From positions 31,263,896 to 31,327,895 of the forward strand of contig NC_067206.1 in assembly GCF_026262505.1 (NCBI RefSeq): a stretch of DNA of 64,000 nt, in the 5' to 3' direction. This document shows, piece after piece, positions 41,043-51,328 of this stretch (the stretch's first letter is position 1; the number at the start of each line of letters is the position of its first letter). The translations under genes were made by a program, and so were the position numbers. The DNA comes from Trichomonas vaginalis G3 (taxonomy: Eukaryota > Parabasalia > Trichomonadida > Trichomonadidae). The notes beneath the pieces were generated by a model. That model did not search any database, was not told the DNA's origin, and saw only the letters and a list, made by a program, of their open reading frames with translations.

Positions 41043-42652
41043 CTAACTATCCCAATATCTATGACTATGCCAACCTGCTTGAGATGTACTTAAATCTATG
41101 TAATGACTGTGTGCAGGTAAATTTTCACCTGAAATCGTTTTACTTCCACCTGTTTCCTTTGAAGAGTTTGCACAATACAAAAACCTGTCGACTATTTGTT
41201 CCCATGCACCAACACCAAACATTACTTGAGGACCTCTTGCATCCATAGATGTATAAATAGAACCTACTGGGTTCATTAAATCAAACATATGAGATATTAT
41301 AGGATTGTCTCTTTTGAACTTAAAATATAGTGCAACTATTTCAGGTTTCTTCTGGTTTGTGTCAGAATATTTTTTATAATATAATCTTATGTTTTCAGGG
41401 TAGGTACATCTTGACTATAATATTTATTTCTGTCATCTGTATATAATATACTATTCTCGTTTTTTCTATTGCATTATATCTTTTATATCTATAATAATCT
41501 AAATATAATGTTAGCTTTTGTTCATCTACATGTGGTGTTCTGTCGTCATCTCCATAGTCATAATAATGTGGTGCCGGAGCTGGGTCAGGTAATATCATAT
41601 CCACCATTTCATAAACTCTTAAATATTTCTTTTGTTCGTCTCCATATAAGTTTAAGTAGCAGTTGTTGTCTAATGGAACTTTAACTTGTGTACCATCATT
41701 CTTTTTATAGCTTACATACATTTCATTGTTATTTTTCGGAATGAGTTTATACCGTGTACCATTTTTAAGGACTGTACCAACTGCCATCTAAAATATTTAT
41801 TTTCTTCATTGACAGAAAAGTCACCAACAATAGTTTCAATATTTTTTGTTCCTATCAAACTTTGGTATATTTCATTGACATATGTTTTATCTGCTTTATT
41901 TTCAAGGCTAACGTTTAAGTCTGTTATTTCAGAAGATGTATGTGTATGTCCAACGGCACTTTTACTGTTTAAGGTTTCTTGTAAGTTTGTAATATTTGCA
42001 ATGGTATGTGTATGTCCAACGGCACTTTTACTGTTTAAGGTTTCTTGTAAGTTTGTAATATTTGCAATGGTATGTGTATGTCCAACGGCACTTTTCCTGT
42101 TTAAGGTTTCTTGTAAGTTTGTAATATCAGATATAGAATGTGTATGAGTCTTATCTGCTTTTATCTCTAATGTTTCCTTAAGACTTGGTATTTGGTTAAT
42201 ATAATGTATATGAGTCTTTTTAGAATATTCGTTTTCAGCTCTTGTCACTTCACTTGACATTTTATTGTCAACATATGTTTTGTCTGCTAGTTCAGGATGA
42301 GTATGTTCTTTTGTTGCATAAGCATTGTTAGCTCTTTCTTCTTCTTTTGCTATTGCATCGTCTACATATTCTTTGTCAGCTTTGTTGTCAACATCTGCTT
42401 TCAAAGAAGTTCATTTAAAGGTTTCTCGTTTAAAGTTCCTTTTGTTGGATTTATACAGACAGTATTGTTCTTATTGTCTTGAAATAGAAACTCATCTGTT
42501 ATAGGGTTTAATGTCAGTTTTAAGTCACCCCCTTTCAATGACTCAGATATCTTAGAATAGTTTGAAAAGTTTGTTGTGTTCTTATTTAGAGCTTGCATAA
42601 TGAGTTGTCGGTTGTGTTGTATTTCTCTCATAGACGCTGTTTCATTTGACAT
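41043..42652 (-). pseudogene. Polinton fibre gene remains, phage tail-collar type
   Basis: It starts MSNETASMREIQHNRQLIMQ. The middle holds repeated units of the phage fibre type: VGHTHTIANITNLQETLNSK repeated with small changes, alternating with KADKTYVN-like helical spacers. The distal end carries the tail-collar motif NPVGSIYTSMDARGP, then WEQIVDRFLYCANS, ETGGSKTISGENLPAHSHY. Such proteins are trimeric receptor-binding fibres in bacteriophages. The second Polinton has a related fibre (57066-59764, PVGSIYTSMNSTNPATVLGF). The repeats near 41930-42100 are nearly identical at DNA level (about 69-bp units). Broken, with about three breaks. Confidence 0.75.
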
Positions 42653-42721
42653 TTTTATTCTAGATAAAATATGCTTCCAATAGAAAAAGAAAATTCTAGA
42701 GTTGCTACAACTAAACATTAG

Positions 42722-43469
42722 ATGAACTTTTTTACTAATGTCGGTCAAAAGTTTGAGACAGATACCGTAAAGCATGAAGGCTATCGTTTTGACTACCCAT
42801 TAAGATGGTTAAGAGACCCATCTGTCACAAAAGCTATTGGCTTTCGAAGAATAAAGTTTGTGTCTGTAGAAGATAAAAGTTTTCCATTTATTGTAAGGTT
42901 TCATATAGATTATACATCTGAAGGGCAACGAAAAATGTGGGAAGAAATTGAGCTAATACAAGTTGACCTCTCATCTTCTCTACAGACTGCATTAAAAATA
43001 TAGAAGATAAAATAATTCATGTTATGCAAAATATGCTGATGAATATGCGAATACCGATAGCACACTTTATGTGAGAATTGTATATGACAAACAAAATTCA
43101 CAAGTGTCATTTCAAATCTACGAAGACAATCCAAATAAAGACGAACAAATATATACAGAATTCACTGCAATGTCATGGTATTATTTGCAAAGAATGTTAA
43201 ATCAGAAAGTTGAACCTCCTTTAGCAAATATCTACAGTCGATATGCAAGAGATGAACCATATTTATTTAAAGATGTTTTCGACCAGATGCTATTATTGTT
43301 CATGCTTCATTTTCTGGCGCCCAAAACTTTCTTATGCTTGGCAAATGACTTTTACGAAAAACCTACAAAGTTATACGAACCACCAAGTGGAAGTATTTCA
43401 GACTTTCAAGTATGGTTTACTACAGATGGAAGAAAAAGAATAATTCCATTATACCATGCGTTTACTTAG
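42722..43469 (+). pseudogene. Polinton minor capsid-like gene remains
   Basis: Beta-rich coding region from MNFFTNVGQKFETDTVKHEG to SDFQVWFTTDGRKRIIPLYH. The end (KLYEPPSGS, then VWFTTDGRKRIIP) resembles a conserved Polinton structural family in trichomonads. A penton-like role is inference. Divergent from the fibre gene with 69 bp between the two start codons. Broken, about two breaks. Confidence 0.4.
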
Positions 43470-43572
43470 AACTTAGTTTCATATACAACTACTATCGAAC
43501 GATAAAATATAACTTTTTAATATACCGGTTGTGGTTGCCAACTTGACTGTGGTGCAGGTTCAGGCTGTTGTA

Positions 43573-43749
43573 TTACAGGAGCTTGTTCTTCTGGTTCAGG
43601 GTCTTTAGGTATAATACCAACAACTGACCTACTCTTTTACCAATATTTTTGACACCGTTCCATACTCCTCTTCCGACAGATTTTATTTCATTCCATATAC
43701 CTCTTCCAACATTTCGAAAGAAGTTTCCTATCTTACTGAAGAAACCCAT
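43573..43749 (-). pseudogene. Short amphipathic protein of the Polinton
   Basis: It starts MGFFSKIGNFFRNVGRGIWN, then repeats the pattern (IKSVGRGVWNGVKNIGKRV): a Gly/Trp/Lys amphipathic helix made of two similar units. This is like the membrane-active minor capsid peptides of adenovirus-type viruses. A TAGATTTTACATATAG motif precedes the start. The gene is probably broken in its later part. Confidence 0.4.
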
Positions 43750-43826
43750 TTTACTATATGTAAAATCTAATGTCCGCTAGTCTCTTACGTTTCCTGTTGA
43801 GTTCCATAGCATTCTTTAACTGGAGC

Positions 43827-44126
43827 TCATACATTCTGTTTCTCCTCTGGTAGAAAACATATTCTGGTCAACTCCTGTGTTCGCGTCATCTGCATAAAGT
43901 TGTTTATATCCCACTTCAGGGTTTGTATAAAATCTTTCCATCTCATATTTGCATACCATGGTGGCAAACCTAACGCAGCGTCATTTGACATGGCAGTTTG
44001 CATTTGTACATCTGTTGGCACTTGACCATAGTTTGCCATTGCAGTTTGTATTCTAACTTCATTTGGAATATTCTCTGGGTTTGGTTGTCCAGGTTGCTGT
44101 GCATTCGCTAAGTTCTGTGCGTCCAT
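43827..44126 (-). CDS. Small Gln/Asn/Pro-rich Polinton protein
   Basis: A 99-residue protein from ATG at 44124-44126. N-terminal Gln/Asn/Pro-rich part with an internal repeat (VRIQTAMANYGQVP and VQMQTAMSNDAALG), then PPWYANMRWKDFIQTLKW. No family recognised. The sequence TTTTATCTAATATTAAATG at its start is the shared upstream motif of the element. Confidence 0.45.
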   Translation of the reverse strand: MDAQNLANAQQPGQPNPENIPNEVRIQTAMANYGQVPTDVQMQTAMSNDAALGLPPWYANMRWKDFIQTLKWDINNFMQMTRTQELTRICFLPEEKQNV

Positions 44127-44285
44127 TTAATATTAGATAAAATATCTCTTACGAGTACATATGCTGAACATTTGCAGGCATTGGTTCATCTTCATATTCT
44201 CTGTACTTTTCTGCCACGTCAAATAATAAATGACACAATGGAAAAACCTAAAACAAGTAGTCCTATTTCAAACCACATTTACTTA

Positions 44286-45073
44286 CTAATAAAATTTCTT
44301 TGTTATGACACTTTCTCCAGTTTTAGGACCTCTCTCATATTCTATCTTGTCATATATAAACTCATAGTCATGTATGTCCTCTAACCATCTCATAACGGTT
44401 TCCAAACCAATTTTATCGGATGTAAAGTAAAAGCATGGATGGTTATGTATAACGTCTAAGTTTCTAAAGAGTCTCTCAAAGTCCAGTCTACTTGGTATTG
44501 AAAATCCATGTGTTATAGAACGGCGGGTCCACTATAAAGAAAACATTTTCCTTGTCTTTATATTTTTCATACAACTTGTCCAATGACATCTCACAAACTC
44601 TAATACCCTCAATATATTTTTCTATGTCCTCTTTGAAAACATTTGTATAGTTAAGATATAAAACTTTTGACATAAGTGTTTCAATGTCATGAACTTTATA
44701 GCACCACTAATAATAGTCTAGCAGATATACTATCCATCCTATATATTCTGCTTTTTCAAAACCTCTCTCACAATATTTTTTATCTAATGGTATATAGTTC
44801 CATCTTACCTTATAGGTATCTTTCTTTTAACTCTTTCAATATATTGTTTTGTTGGAATATGTTTGAGACGGTCATATAGTTGTCGAAGTCATTGCATATA
44901 ATCTTTGAGTCAGGAAATACGGTATGACATAAATGGGATATATAGAAACTTCCACCGGACAAATCTACAAATGTTAGACCATTCGGTAGTTTTTCTTAAG
45001 TTCTCTCAATATAATATATTTTACATCTACTCTTATTTCCAAAGAACGGTAACGGCGGTTTTGTAAAATTCAT
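44286..45073 (-). pseudogene. D12-class DNA adenine-N6 methyltransferase remains in the Polinton
   Basis: Starting at ATG 45071-45073: TKPPLPFFGNKSR (Dam N-terminal K.P...GGK-like), then TFVDLSGGSFYISHL (the D.F.GSG S-adenosylmethionine site), then FFIVDPPFYNT (DPPY-type catalytic motif), and a charged C-terminal part containing GLETVMRWLEDIHDYEFIYD. Dam-type enzymes methylate adenine in DNA. N6-methyladenine is the major DNA mark reported in T. vaginalis. The gene reads outward-in from the right end of the element. Broken, with a few breaks. Confidence 0.75.
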
Positions 45074-45275
45074 TTATATATAATAATAAAAATGTTTTTA
45101 CCAGAAAAGTGACAGAAAAGTGACAAAACATGAAAACATATATAATTTGTGAAAAGTGACACAAAAAGTGATATTTTAAAAAGCGACACCATTAATATGA
45201 TGTAAATAACAACGGTTTTGGTTTTGTCACCGGCTGATCGGCTGGGGTTCGGTCCTCCTCTTGGGTCTTGGGCAA

Positions 45276-45399
45276 AATTTCTTATGGGCTAGAGGGCGCA
45301 ACGCGCCTGGAAGCCCTCCGAATAAAAACTTCATTTATACTAAACATCTTCGGGGCTAGAGGGCGCAACGCGCCTGGAAGCCCCACTATCTTTTTTTTT
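45276..45399. repeat. Right terminal inverted repeat of the Polinton
   Basis: Mirror image of the left end, with both 31-bp GC-rich blocks and a final run of nine T. The outermost about 115 bp differ from the left end at only one or two positions. Followed by TATTTC (45400-45405). Confidence 0.9.
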
Positions 45400-45596
45400 T
45401 ATTTCTGTTATATTTGTTTTCGTTTGATAATCAATAAAAGATTAACGGATTATATTAATATAATAATGCAAAGTTATATACTAATCATGTATATATCTTA
45501 CTCCAAAGTTCTTTCAATGAAATTGTAAGGAAGGAAAAATGATAATTAAATTTAATAAAATTATTAAAAATGTTCTATCTACAATAAATATGTCAA

Positions 45597-45676
45597 GGTA
45601 CTATGGCCGAGTGGTCTAAGGCGGTGGATTCAAGTCCCACTACGCAAGTGCATGGGTTCGAACCCCATTGGTACCA
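45597..45676 (+). tRNA. tRNA-Leu (anticodon CAA)
   Basis: A class II cloverleaf. Acceptor GGTACTA pairs with TGGTACC (one G-T pair). The D arm is GCCGAGTGGTCTAAGGC. The anticodon arm GTGGA-TTCAAGT-CCCAC has anticodon CAA and one mismatch at the loop-closing pair. The long variable arm TACGCAAGTGCA is typical of Leu. The T arm is ATGGG-TTCGAAC-CCCAT, and the discriminator is A. A T-run terminator follows. The Polinton's right end is only about 200 bp upstream. Confidence 0.92.
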
Positions 45677-46052
45677 ATTTTTTTAATTTTTGAGTTTTGC
45701 TCACACAAATAACTTTTTAGTTATTTTGCATACATAAATAAAACTCATTACAAGAAATAAAAAATTTATTTTACGCAAAATCGTAGTATAATATCAAATA
45801 TTGATGTCAATTTAGTTAACAATCTGATTATCATCAATCCGAGTTAAGTATTATATTTTCGTGTATATCACAATTTCTCATTCCGCTTCAGATCCTAAAC
45901 AGATTTAGCAAAATGTAATCAAAAAAACTATGTTATTAAGAAAAACAAACGTTATATCATGTTATTTTTTAAAACAAAAAACTATATAAGATCTAAAAGC
46001 ATGGCATATTTTTCTACAGAAATGCAAATTAAATTTGCAATATTGCGTTAAA
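45677..46052. other. Intergenic stretch, no gene seen
   Basis: Begins with the T-rich tRNA terminator, then AT-rich DNA up to the 3' end of the Rab gene. Nothing further recognised. Confidence 0.45.
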
Positions 46053-46631
46053 TCAGCAACATTTCCTCTTTGGAATATCACTACCAATCTGGAATCTATT
46101 TAGTATATCATTTTCGTCTTCGCGAATGAGCCTTTCGTCGTCAGCAATCGTACGCATTAATTCCTTGATTCCAATACCATTTTTTGCTGATGTTTCGACA
46201 AATAATTGTGCGTTAATATCTTTTGCATATCTTTGACCTTGTTCAAAAGGAACTTCTCTTTTATCTTCGAGATCGCATTTTGCTCCAACTAAAATTGTGA
46301 TGATATTTGGTGGGGCGTTACTTCGTAGTATTTCGTGAAATTCATTCAAGTCATCTAGTGTTCGTAGATCAGATATATCGTATACCAAAATTGCCACTTG
46401 AGCATTTCGGAAGTAAATTGGTACTAAAGATCGATACTTTTCTTGCCCAGCAGTATCCATTAAGGCAAATTTCACAGATATTCCTTTGGAGTTTTTGACT
46501 GAAATTGTTGTATTTGCTGCTCCAATTGTTGGTGAACTAAAATCATCATACATATTGGATACTGCATATTGTACAATACATGTTTTTCCTACACCACTTG
46601 CACCAAGAAATATAACTTTAATTAGATCCAT
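46053..46631 (-). CDS. Rab-family small GTPase
   Basis: A 192-residue protein of normal Rab length. G motifs: G1 GASGVGKT (10-17), G2 T35 in SPTIGA, G3 DTAGQEKY (59-66), G4 VGAKCDL (A117-K118-x-D120) and G5 ETSAK (146-150). The tail KRKCC gives two Cys for geranylgeranylation, so it acts on membranes of the secretory or endocytic system. The Rab-type switch (DTAGQEKYRSLVPIYFRNA) supports Rab rather than Ras or Arf. In G4 the usual Asn of NKxD is Ala, which should weaken guanine binding. The upstream region contains AAAAAGTGACCCTCAATAAC within 50 bases of the ATG. Subclass not assigned. Confidence 0.94.
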   Translation of the reverse strand: MDLIKVIFLGASGVGKTCIVQYAVSNMYDDFSSPTIGAANTTISVKNSKGISVKFALMDTAGQEKYRSLVPIYFRNAQVAILVYDISDLRTLDDLNEFHEILRSNAPPNIITILVGAKCDLEDKREVPFEQGQRYAKDINAQLFVETSAKNGIGIKELMRTIADDERLIREDENDILNRFQIGSDIPKRKCC

Positions 46632-47695
46632 TTCTGTTTGTTGTTGTTATTGAGGGTCACTTTTTCAAAAAACAATAACAATGCCAATACTTCACTTTAT
46701 GATTTGTTGTTTATGATTAGCTAGTGTGAATGAATTTATTTTGCTGTTGATGCAGATTTCAAAAAAAATTTCAAATCGTAAACTAAGTTTGTTTTGATAG
46801 ATATATGAATCAAGTAAAGTCAATGAGTTAAAAAAATACAGAGTGAATTCATTCACGAAAATATTCGATGAATTATTGATTCATAATTTTCTTTTTCTGT
46901 TTCGTATTCACATGTGAAACATGAGGAATTCAATAACAGAGAGAATACTCTATTATTTTTTCCCAGAAATAGAGAAGCTTGAAATTGAGCGAATAAAAAA
47001 TCAAAATTATCATCGATATAGAATTGATAGTAGCAAATATTTGATAGATTATATCTTCGTATTTAAAATGTCTAATAAATGAAAGAAATTCATTAAAAAA
47101 TGTTTCGAAATTTCGAAATTCATGATCAAAACTGTTTTATATGAAATTAAATAGGCCAATTCCATATAATACATTTATAGATAACGCTTTACGAGTGATT
47201 ATATTGGAGTGATTGTGAAATTATTTCTCAATTTAAATTGAAAGAAAGTGATGTGTCAAAATTTGTATTATACAGGAAATAATATTATATTTAAATTGAA
47301 AAGTGTGATGAGACTTTAGAATTGATTTTTTTTGAATTTAAAAACCGATAAGAATATTTAATACTTTATAACTGTAAAACAAATCATGAGTTGTTCTAAT
47401 AGTATTTTGGAATTTTTAAATTCAATTTTAAATTTTTTTATCCAATATGGTTGTACATCTGTCCGATAATAGTTTGAAAAATTACGGTGTTGGATACACT
47501 AATGTCTGAATTTTGAATAAAGATTGTAATAAAAAGTTATTTACAATGTTGACACATTGCTGTTAAAAATAAACAAAAAATTGCCGGACCACATAAAATC
47601 TGAATTGAATCAAATAATTTCTGTTGACTTCTTTTAGTAAAGTTCTCAAATTTGTTTTAAAAATATTTTCATAGACAAAATATCTCAATACCGCA
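46632..47695. other. AT-rich intergenic stretch, no gene seen
   Basis: About 1.06 kb between divergently oriented Rab and the 47696 gene, so it must hold both promoters. No repeat family or RNA gene is recognised. Confidence 0.45.
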
Positions 47696-48151
47696 ATGAT
47701 TGACAATAAACTTGTTCAAGAAATCATCAAAACTAGATCTTACAATAAGCACAAGAGGACGAGTTCCCAGAGCATTAGAGACCACGAACAAATTTCAAAG
47801 AGGATCTTTAATGTTGGCGTTATGCTGGATTTTGTAACAGCGTTCTTTGAGAAGAAATTAGGGTCATATGTTACTGTATTCTCATTGCTTGAAATTGCAA
47901 CCAAGGTTTCCATCAAAACTAAAATCAAACTTGACAGGCTCGCTAAAAGGAACAGAACTGCTCTTCTGTGCTGGTTTGCGGAGCATTGGAACAAAGTTTA
48001 TCCTCATTTATTTCAGTCTGATGAAACTTCTGATGATCACCAATTCTCAAATCCAAATCAAGACTCATGTGATCCAGAACTAAGTATATACATTCCTCCA
48101 GAAAGCATAAAGCTATTAGAGGTATTAGATATTAGTAGGCTTCTTAACTAG
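47696..48151 (+). CDS. Hypothetical protein, basic N-terminal half
   Basis: A 151-residue protein from ATG at 47696. The N-terminal 100 residues are basic and helical (KTRSYNKHKRTSSQSIRDHE, then KLDRLAKRNRTALLCWFAEH), with a hydrophobic centre (IFNVGVMLDFVTAFFEKK). The last 50 residues are acidic and Ser/Asp/Asn-rich and end KLLEVLDISRLLN. No transmembrane segment or signal peptide is seen. I do not recognise a domain. A basic domain followed by an acidic tail would fit a small DNA-binding regulator, but that is a guess. Codon use and the sharp rise in GC at its limits support a real gene. TCAATACCGCAATG precedes it. Confidence 0.75.
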   Translation: MIDNKLVQEIIKTRSYNKHKRTSSQSIRDHEQISKRIFNVGVMLDFVTAFFEKKLGSYVTVFSLLEIATKVSIKTKIKLDRLAKRNRTALLCWFAEHWNKVYPHLFQSDETSDDHQFSNPNQDSCDPELSIYIPPESIKLLEVLDISRLLN

Positions 48152-49154
48152 ATATTGATTTGTCGAATTTTAATTCGACATGTATGAAAGAATATTTCTT
48201 TCATGAGTATGAAATATATATAATTTGTAAAATATAAATAAATTTATTAAAAATCGGATTCCTGAGTTTTCCTAATTTTTTCAAAAAATAGAAAAATCAA
48301 GTATTAATACCTATCGTAAATTAAATAATATATCATATAGAGGATAACTGATTAATTGTAATTATCTCGTTCAAATCTCAATATTTTTTTTACATCGAAA
48401 AAATGTAAAAATAAAAATATTTGTTGTTAAAATACATCTTTCTAAATGAATGATAGAATGCCAATATAGTTTTGCACGTTTTTGCTTTAAAAATAGTTAA
48501 TGAATATTTTATTTTTTGAAAAAATATTGAATATTTTCGATTTGATTAATGAATATCATGCCATATTACTTAGTAATTGCCATTGATTATGTCATTCATA
48601 ACTTGAATTATGCTTTTCGTAAAAATTTCCCGAAATATTGATATTTTTTCGAGAAATGAGTATCATGACCATTTCCAATATTAGTTAAGTCTGAAAAAAC
48701 GAATCAATTTGCTTCCTTTTTAAAGGTAATAAAAAACCTATAAAAGAAGTTTTGAAAAATTGAATTGTCAAAGATTTTGTAACTCTCACAAAATCATAAG
48801 ATTTTGAAAATCTTGGTATTCAATTTTCATTCCTTTTTTCTATGATTGTCAAAAACGATCAGTACAATCTTCTGCAAATGATATAAATTATTATAAATCA
48901 GCAATTCTGTTTTAAATTTTTTGAAGTATAATTTTTGTTGAATTCTAACAATTCATATAGAATACTGATAAGTTATTCTATAATTAGAGTAAGTTTTTAT
49001 TGATTTATCCATAAATTCGACATGATTATTAATTGAGATAAAACCATAATTACAAAAAGTGACAAATCATAGAATTCAGACTCTGTAAACATTCTTACAT
49101 TTTAATTCATGAAATTTAACATATAAACTCTACATTTGAAACAAACCTAAAATT
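48152..49154. other. AT-rich intergenic stretch
   Basis: No gene seen. An isolated CAAAAAGTGACAAATC at about 49055 is one more copy of the transposon-end motif, just outside the large foldback. Confidence 0.45.
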
Positions 49155-50399
49155 GTTGTAAACAGAAATTCATCAAAAGTGACACCTCAGAAAAGCTAAA
49201 ATATTGAATTTTTGGAACTTTTGATAGAGCACGTTTTTAAATATTAATTAAAGTAAATGTATATTTTGTAAAGATTCTTTTTAATAAAAAAAATAAAATT
49301 TTGAAGAAGAACACAAAATCTTCTGAAAAATAATATCACATAAACTCATATTATTTTCTAATATATAACTATTTTATATAAAAATCAAATTCAATGATCT
49401 TAAAAGCGAAGGATAAACCTCAAAATTTACGAATATAATGAGTGGGAATATAATGCTTATCTATCATAAAACCATATGAAATATTAATTTTTTCTTTACG
49501 CCTAATTTTTGACGACAATTAGCAAAAAATGTTAAATGTTAACACTCAGTCCATTTGAATATGAAAAATAAAATTGACTTTGATTAAATGTTTTTATTTA
49601 TCATGCAATTCTTCTTGCGACCAAAGATTTGAATAAAATTTCAAAAAATAAGATAGCTTTAAAAATAATATACGGTAGTGTTTACTAATAGATGAATAGT
49701 ATATAAATTCTATTAAAATGGATTTGATCCAAAAAAATATATAAAATTTGATCATAAATAAAATCGTTTTAAATTACTTCTTCATTTAAATTATAACAAT
49801 TATTTTTGGTTTTATATTTTTTTGGATCAAATCCATTTTAATAGAATTTATATACTATTCATCTATTAGTAAACACTACCGTATATTATTTTTAAAGCTA
49901 TCTTATTTTTTGAAATTTTATTCAAATCTTTGGTCGCAAGAAGAATTGCATGATAAATAAAAACATTTAATCAAAGTCAATTTTATTTTTCATATTCAAA
50001 TGGACTGAGTGTTAACATTTAACATTTTTTGCTAATTGTCGTCAAAAATTAGGCGTAAAGAAAAAATTAATATTTCATATGGTTTTATGATAGATAAGCA
50101 TTATATTCCCACTCATTATATTCGTAAATTTTGAGGTTTATCCTTCGCTTTTAAGATCATTGAATTTGATTTTTATATAAAATAGTTATATATTAGAAAA
50201 TAATATGAGTTTATGTGATATTATTTTTCAGAAGATTTTGTGTTCTTCTTCAAAATTTTATTTTTTTTATTAAAAAGAATCTTTACAAAATATACATTTA
50301 CTTTAATTAATATTTAAAAACGTGCTCTATCAAAAGTTCCAAAAATTCAATATTTTAGCTTTTCTGAGGTGTCACTTTTGATGAATTTCTGTTTACAAC
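49155..50399. mobile_element. 1,245-bp foldback element, near-perfect palindrome
   Basis: Two arms of about 580 bp (49155 to about 49735, and about 49820-50399) are reverse complements with very few differences, around a central spacer of about 80 bp. Ends read GTTGTAAACAGAAATTCATC, then AAAAGTGACA. No coding frame. The outer 300 bp of the right arm match the foldback next to the glucosidase gene (24480-24776). No target duplication is visible around this copy (AAAATT on the left, AGTCTG on the right). Near-identity of the arms points to recent formation or repeated arm-to-arm conversion. Confidence 0.85.
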
Positions 50400-50719
50400 A
50401 GTCTGGATACATAATTCCGATTTTAGATGATTAAATTCCCATACAAAATTTCATTTGCCATAAAAACATTTTCTGCCTACTTAATGTTGATTCAAAAACA
50501 CTTATCTATATTATTAAAGATTATTTGCACCATCCAATCAGTTCAATATATTGGTTTGATTCCGAAATTGAAATTTTGATTCAAAAGAATCATTTTGCAG
50601 ATATGATTGTCATTACCATTGAGAAATAAATGTCGATAAGAATGATTTTAAGGAGATTGGGACAAAGTTGCAATTCGGCACTTTTTGTAAAAAAAATGGG
50701 GTCATACTCATAATGAATA
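50400..50719. other. Short stretch with overlapping ambiguous frames
   Basis: Two plus-strand frames of about 60 codons overlap between 50430 and 50630. Neither has a recognisable domain, and their codon use does not decide between them. No gene is called. Confidence 0.3.
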
Positions 50720-51120
50720 GAGACTTATAGCCAAGTCTTGATATCATGCAGGGAGAATATACATAGATAAGCAATTATATTTTATAGTAGTAGTATTCAG
50801 AAATTCTTACAATTTACAATACAATTTTCAAAAATGGATAAAGACTAATAGCCAAGTCTTGATATCATGCAGGGAGAATATACATAGATAAGCAATTATA
50901 TTTTATAGTAGTAGTATTCAGAAATTCTTACAATTTACAATACAATTTTCAAAAATGGATAAAGACTAATAGCCAAGTCTTGATATCATGCAGGGAGAAT
51001 ATACATAGATAAGCAATTATATTTTATAGTAGTAGTATTCAGAAATTCTTACAATTTACAATACAATTTTCAAAAATGGATAAAGACTAATAGCCAAGTC
51101 TTGATATCATGCAGGGAGAC
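50720..51120. repeat. 121-bp minisatellite, 3.3 copies
   Basis: The marker CCAAGTCTTGATATCATGCA starts at 50731, 50852, 50973 and 51094, so the period is exactly 121 bp. The second and third full units are nearly identical. The first unit has slight differences at its start, and the fourth is cut off soon after GCAGGGAGA. No open frame runs through it. Confidence 0.95.
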
Positions 51121-51328
51121 TCTCTACAAATACAAAAATTGATTATCATAAGGAAATACAAATTTATCAATTTTCATGTGAAAATTACATAAATTTGTTC
51201 TCCAATAAATAGCAATAATACTTTGAATGTTATATTAAGTAATATAGCTTCAGGTAAATAAGCTTACACTTCAAAAATATACTGTTTATTCATTAATTTT
51301 AAAAAAAGTCCAAATTATCTAATCTTGC

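Larger units (their letters stand above)
30173..45399. mobile_element. Polinton/Maverick element, 15.2 kb, mosaic, broken
   Basis: A self-contained element with inverted ends of about 125 bp (30173-30298 and 45276-45399) and a 6-bp target duplication TATTTC. Parts, left to right: basic and coiled-coil structural proteins, a major capsid protein (plus), the end of a protein-primed DNA polymerase, an HNH endonuclease, a second major capsid protein (minus), small basic and jelly-roll-like proteins, an AT-rich block with a hairpin array, a phage-like fibre, minor capsid proteins and an adenine methyltransferase. Integrase and packaging ATPase are not seen. The near-identity of the two ends suggests a fairly recent insertion, yet the coding part is broken, with roughly ten to fifteen breaks. 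The duplicated capsid genes in opposite directions indicate that a piece of a second Polinton was joined in between about 35.15 and 41 kb. Confidence 0.9.

Noticed and set aside
50430-50630. Two overlapping open frames
   Set aside because: Both are about 60 codons, mutually exclusive and without domain or codon-use support.
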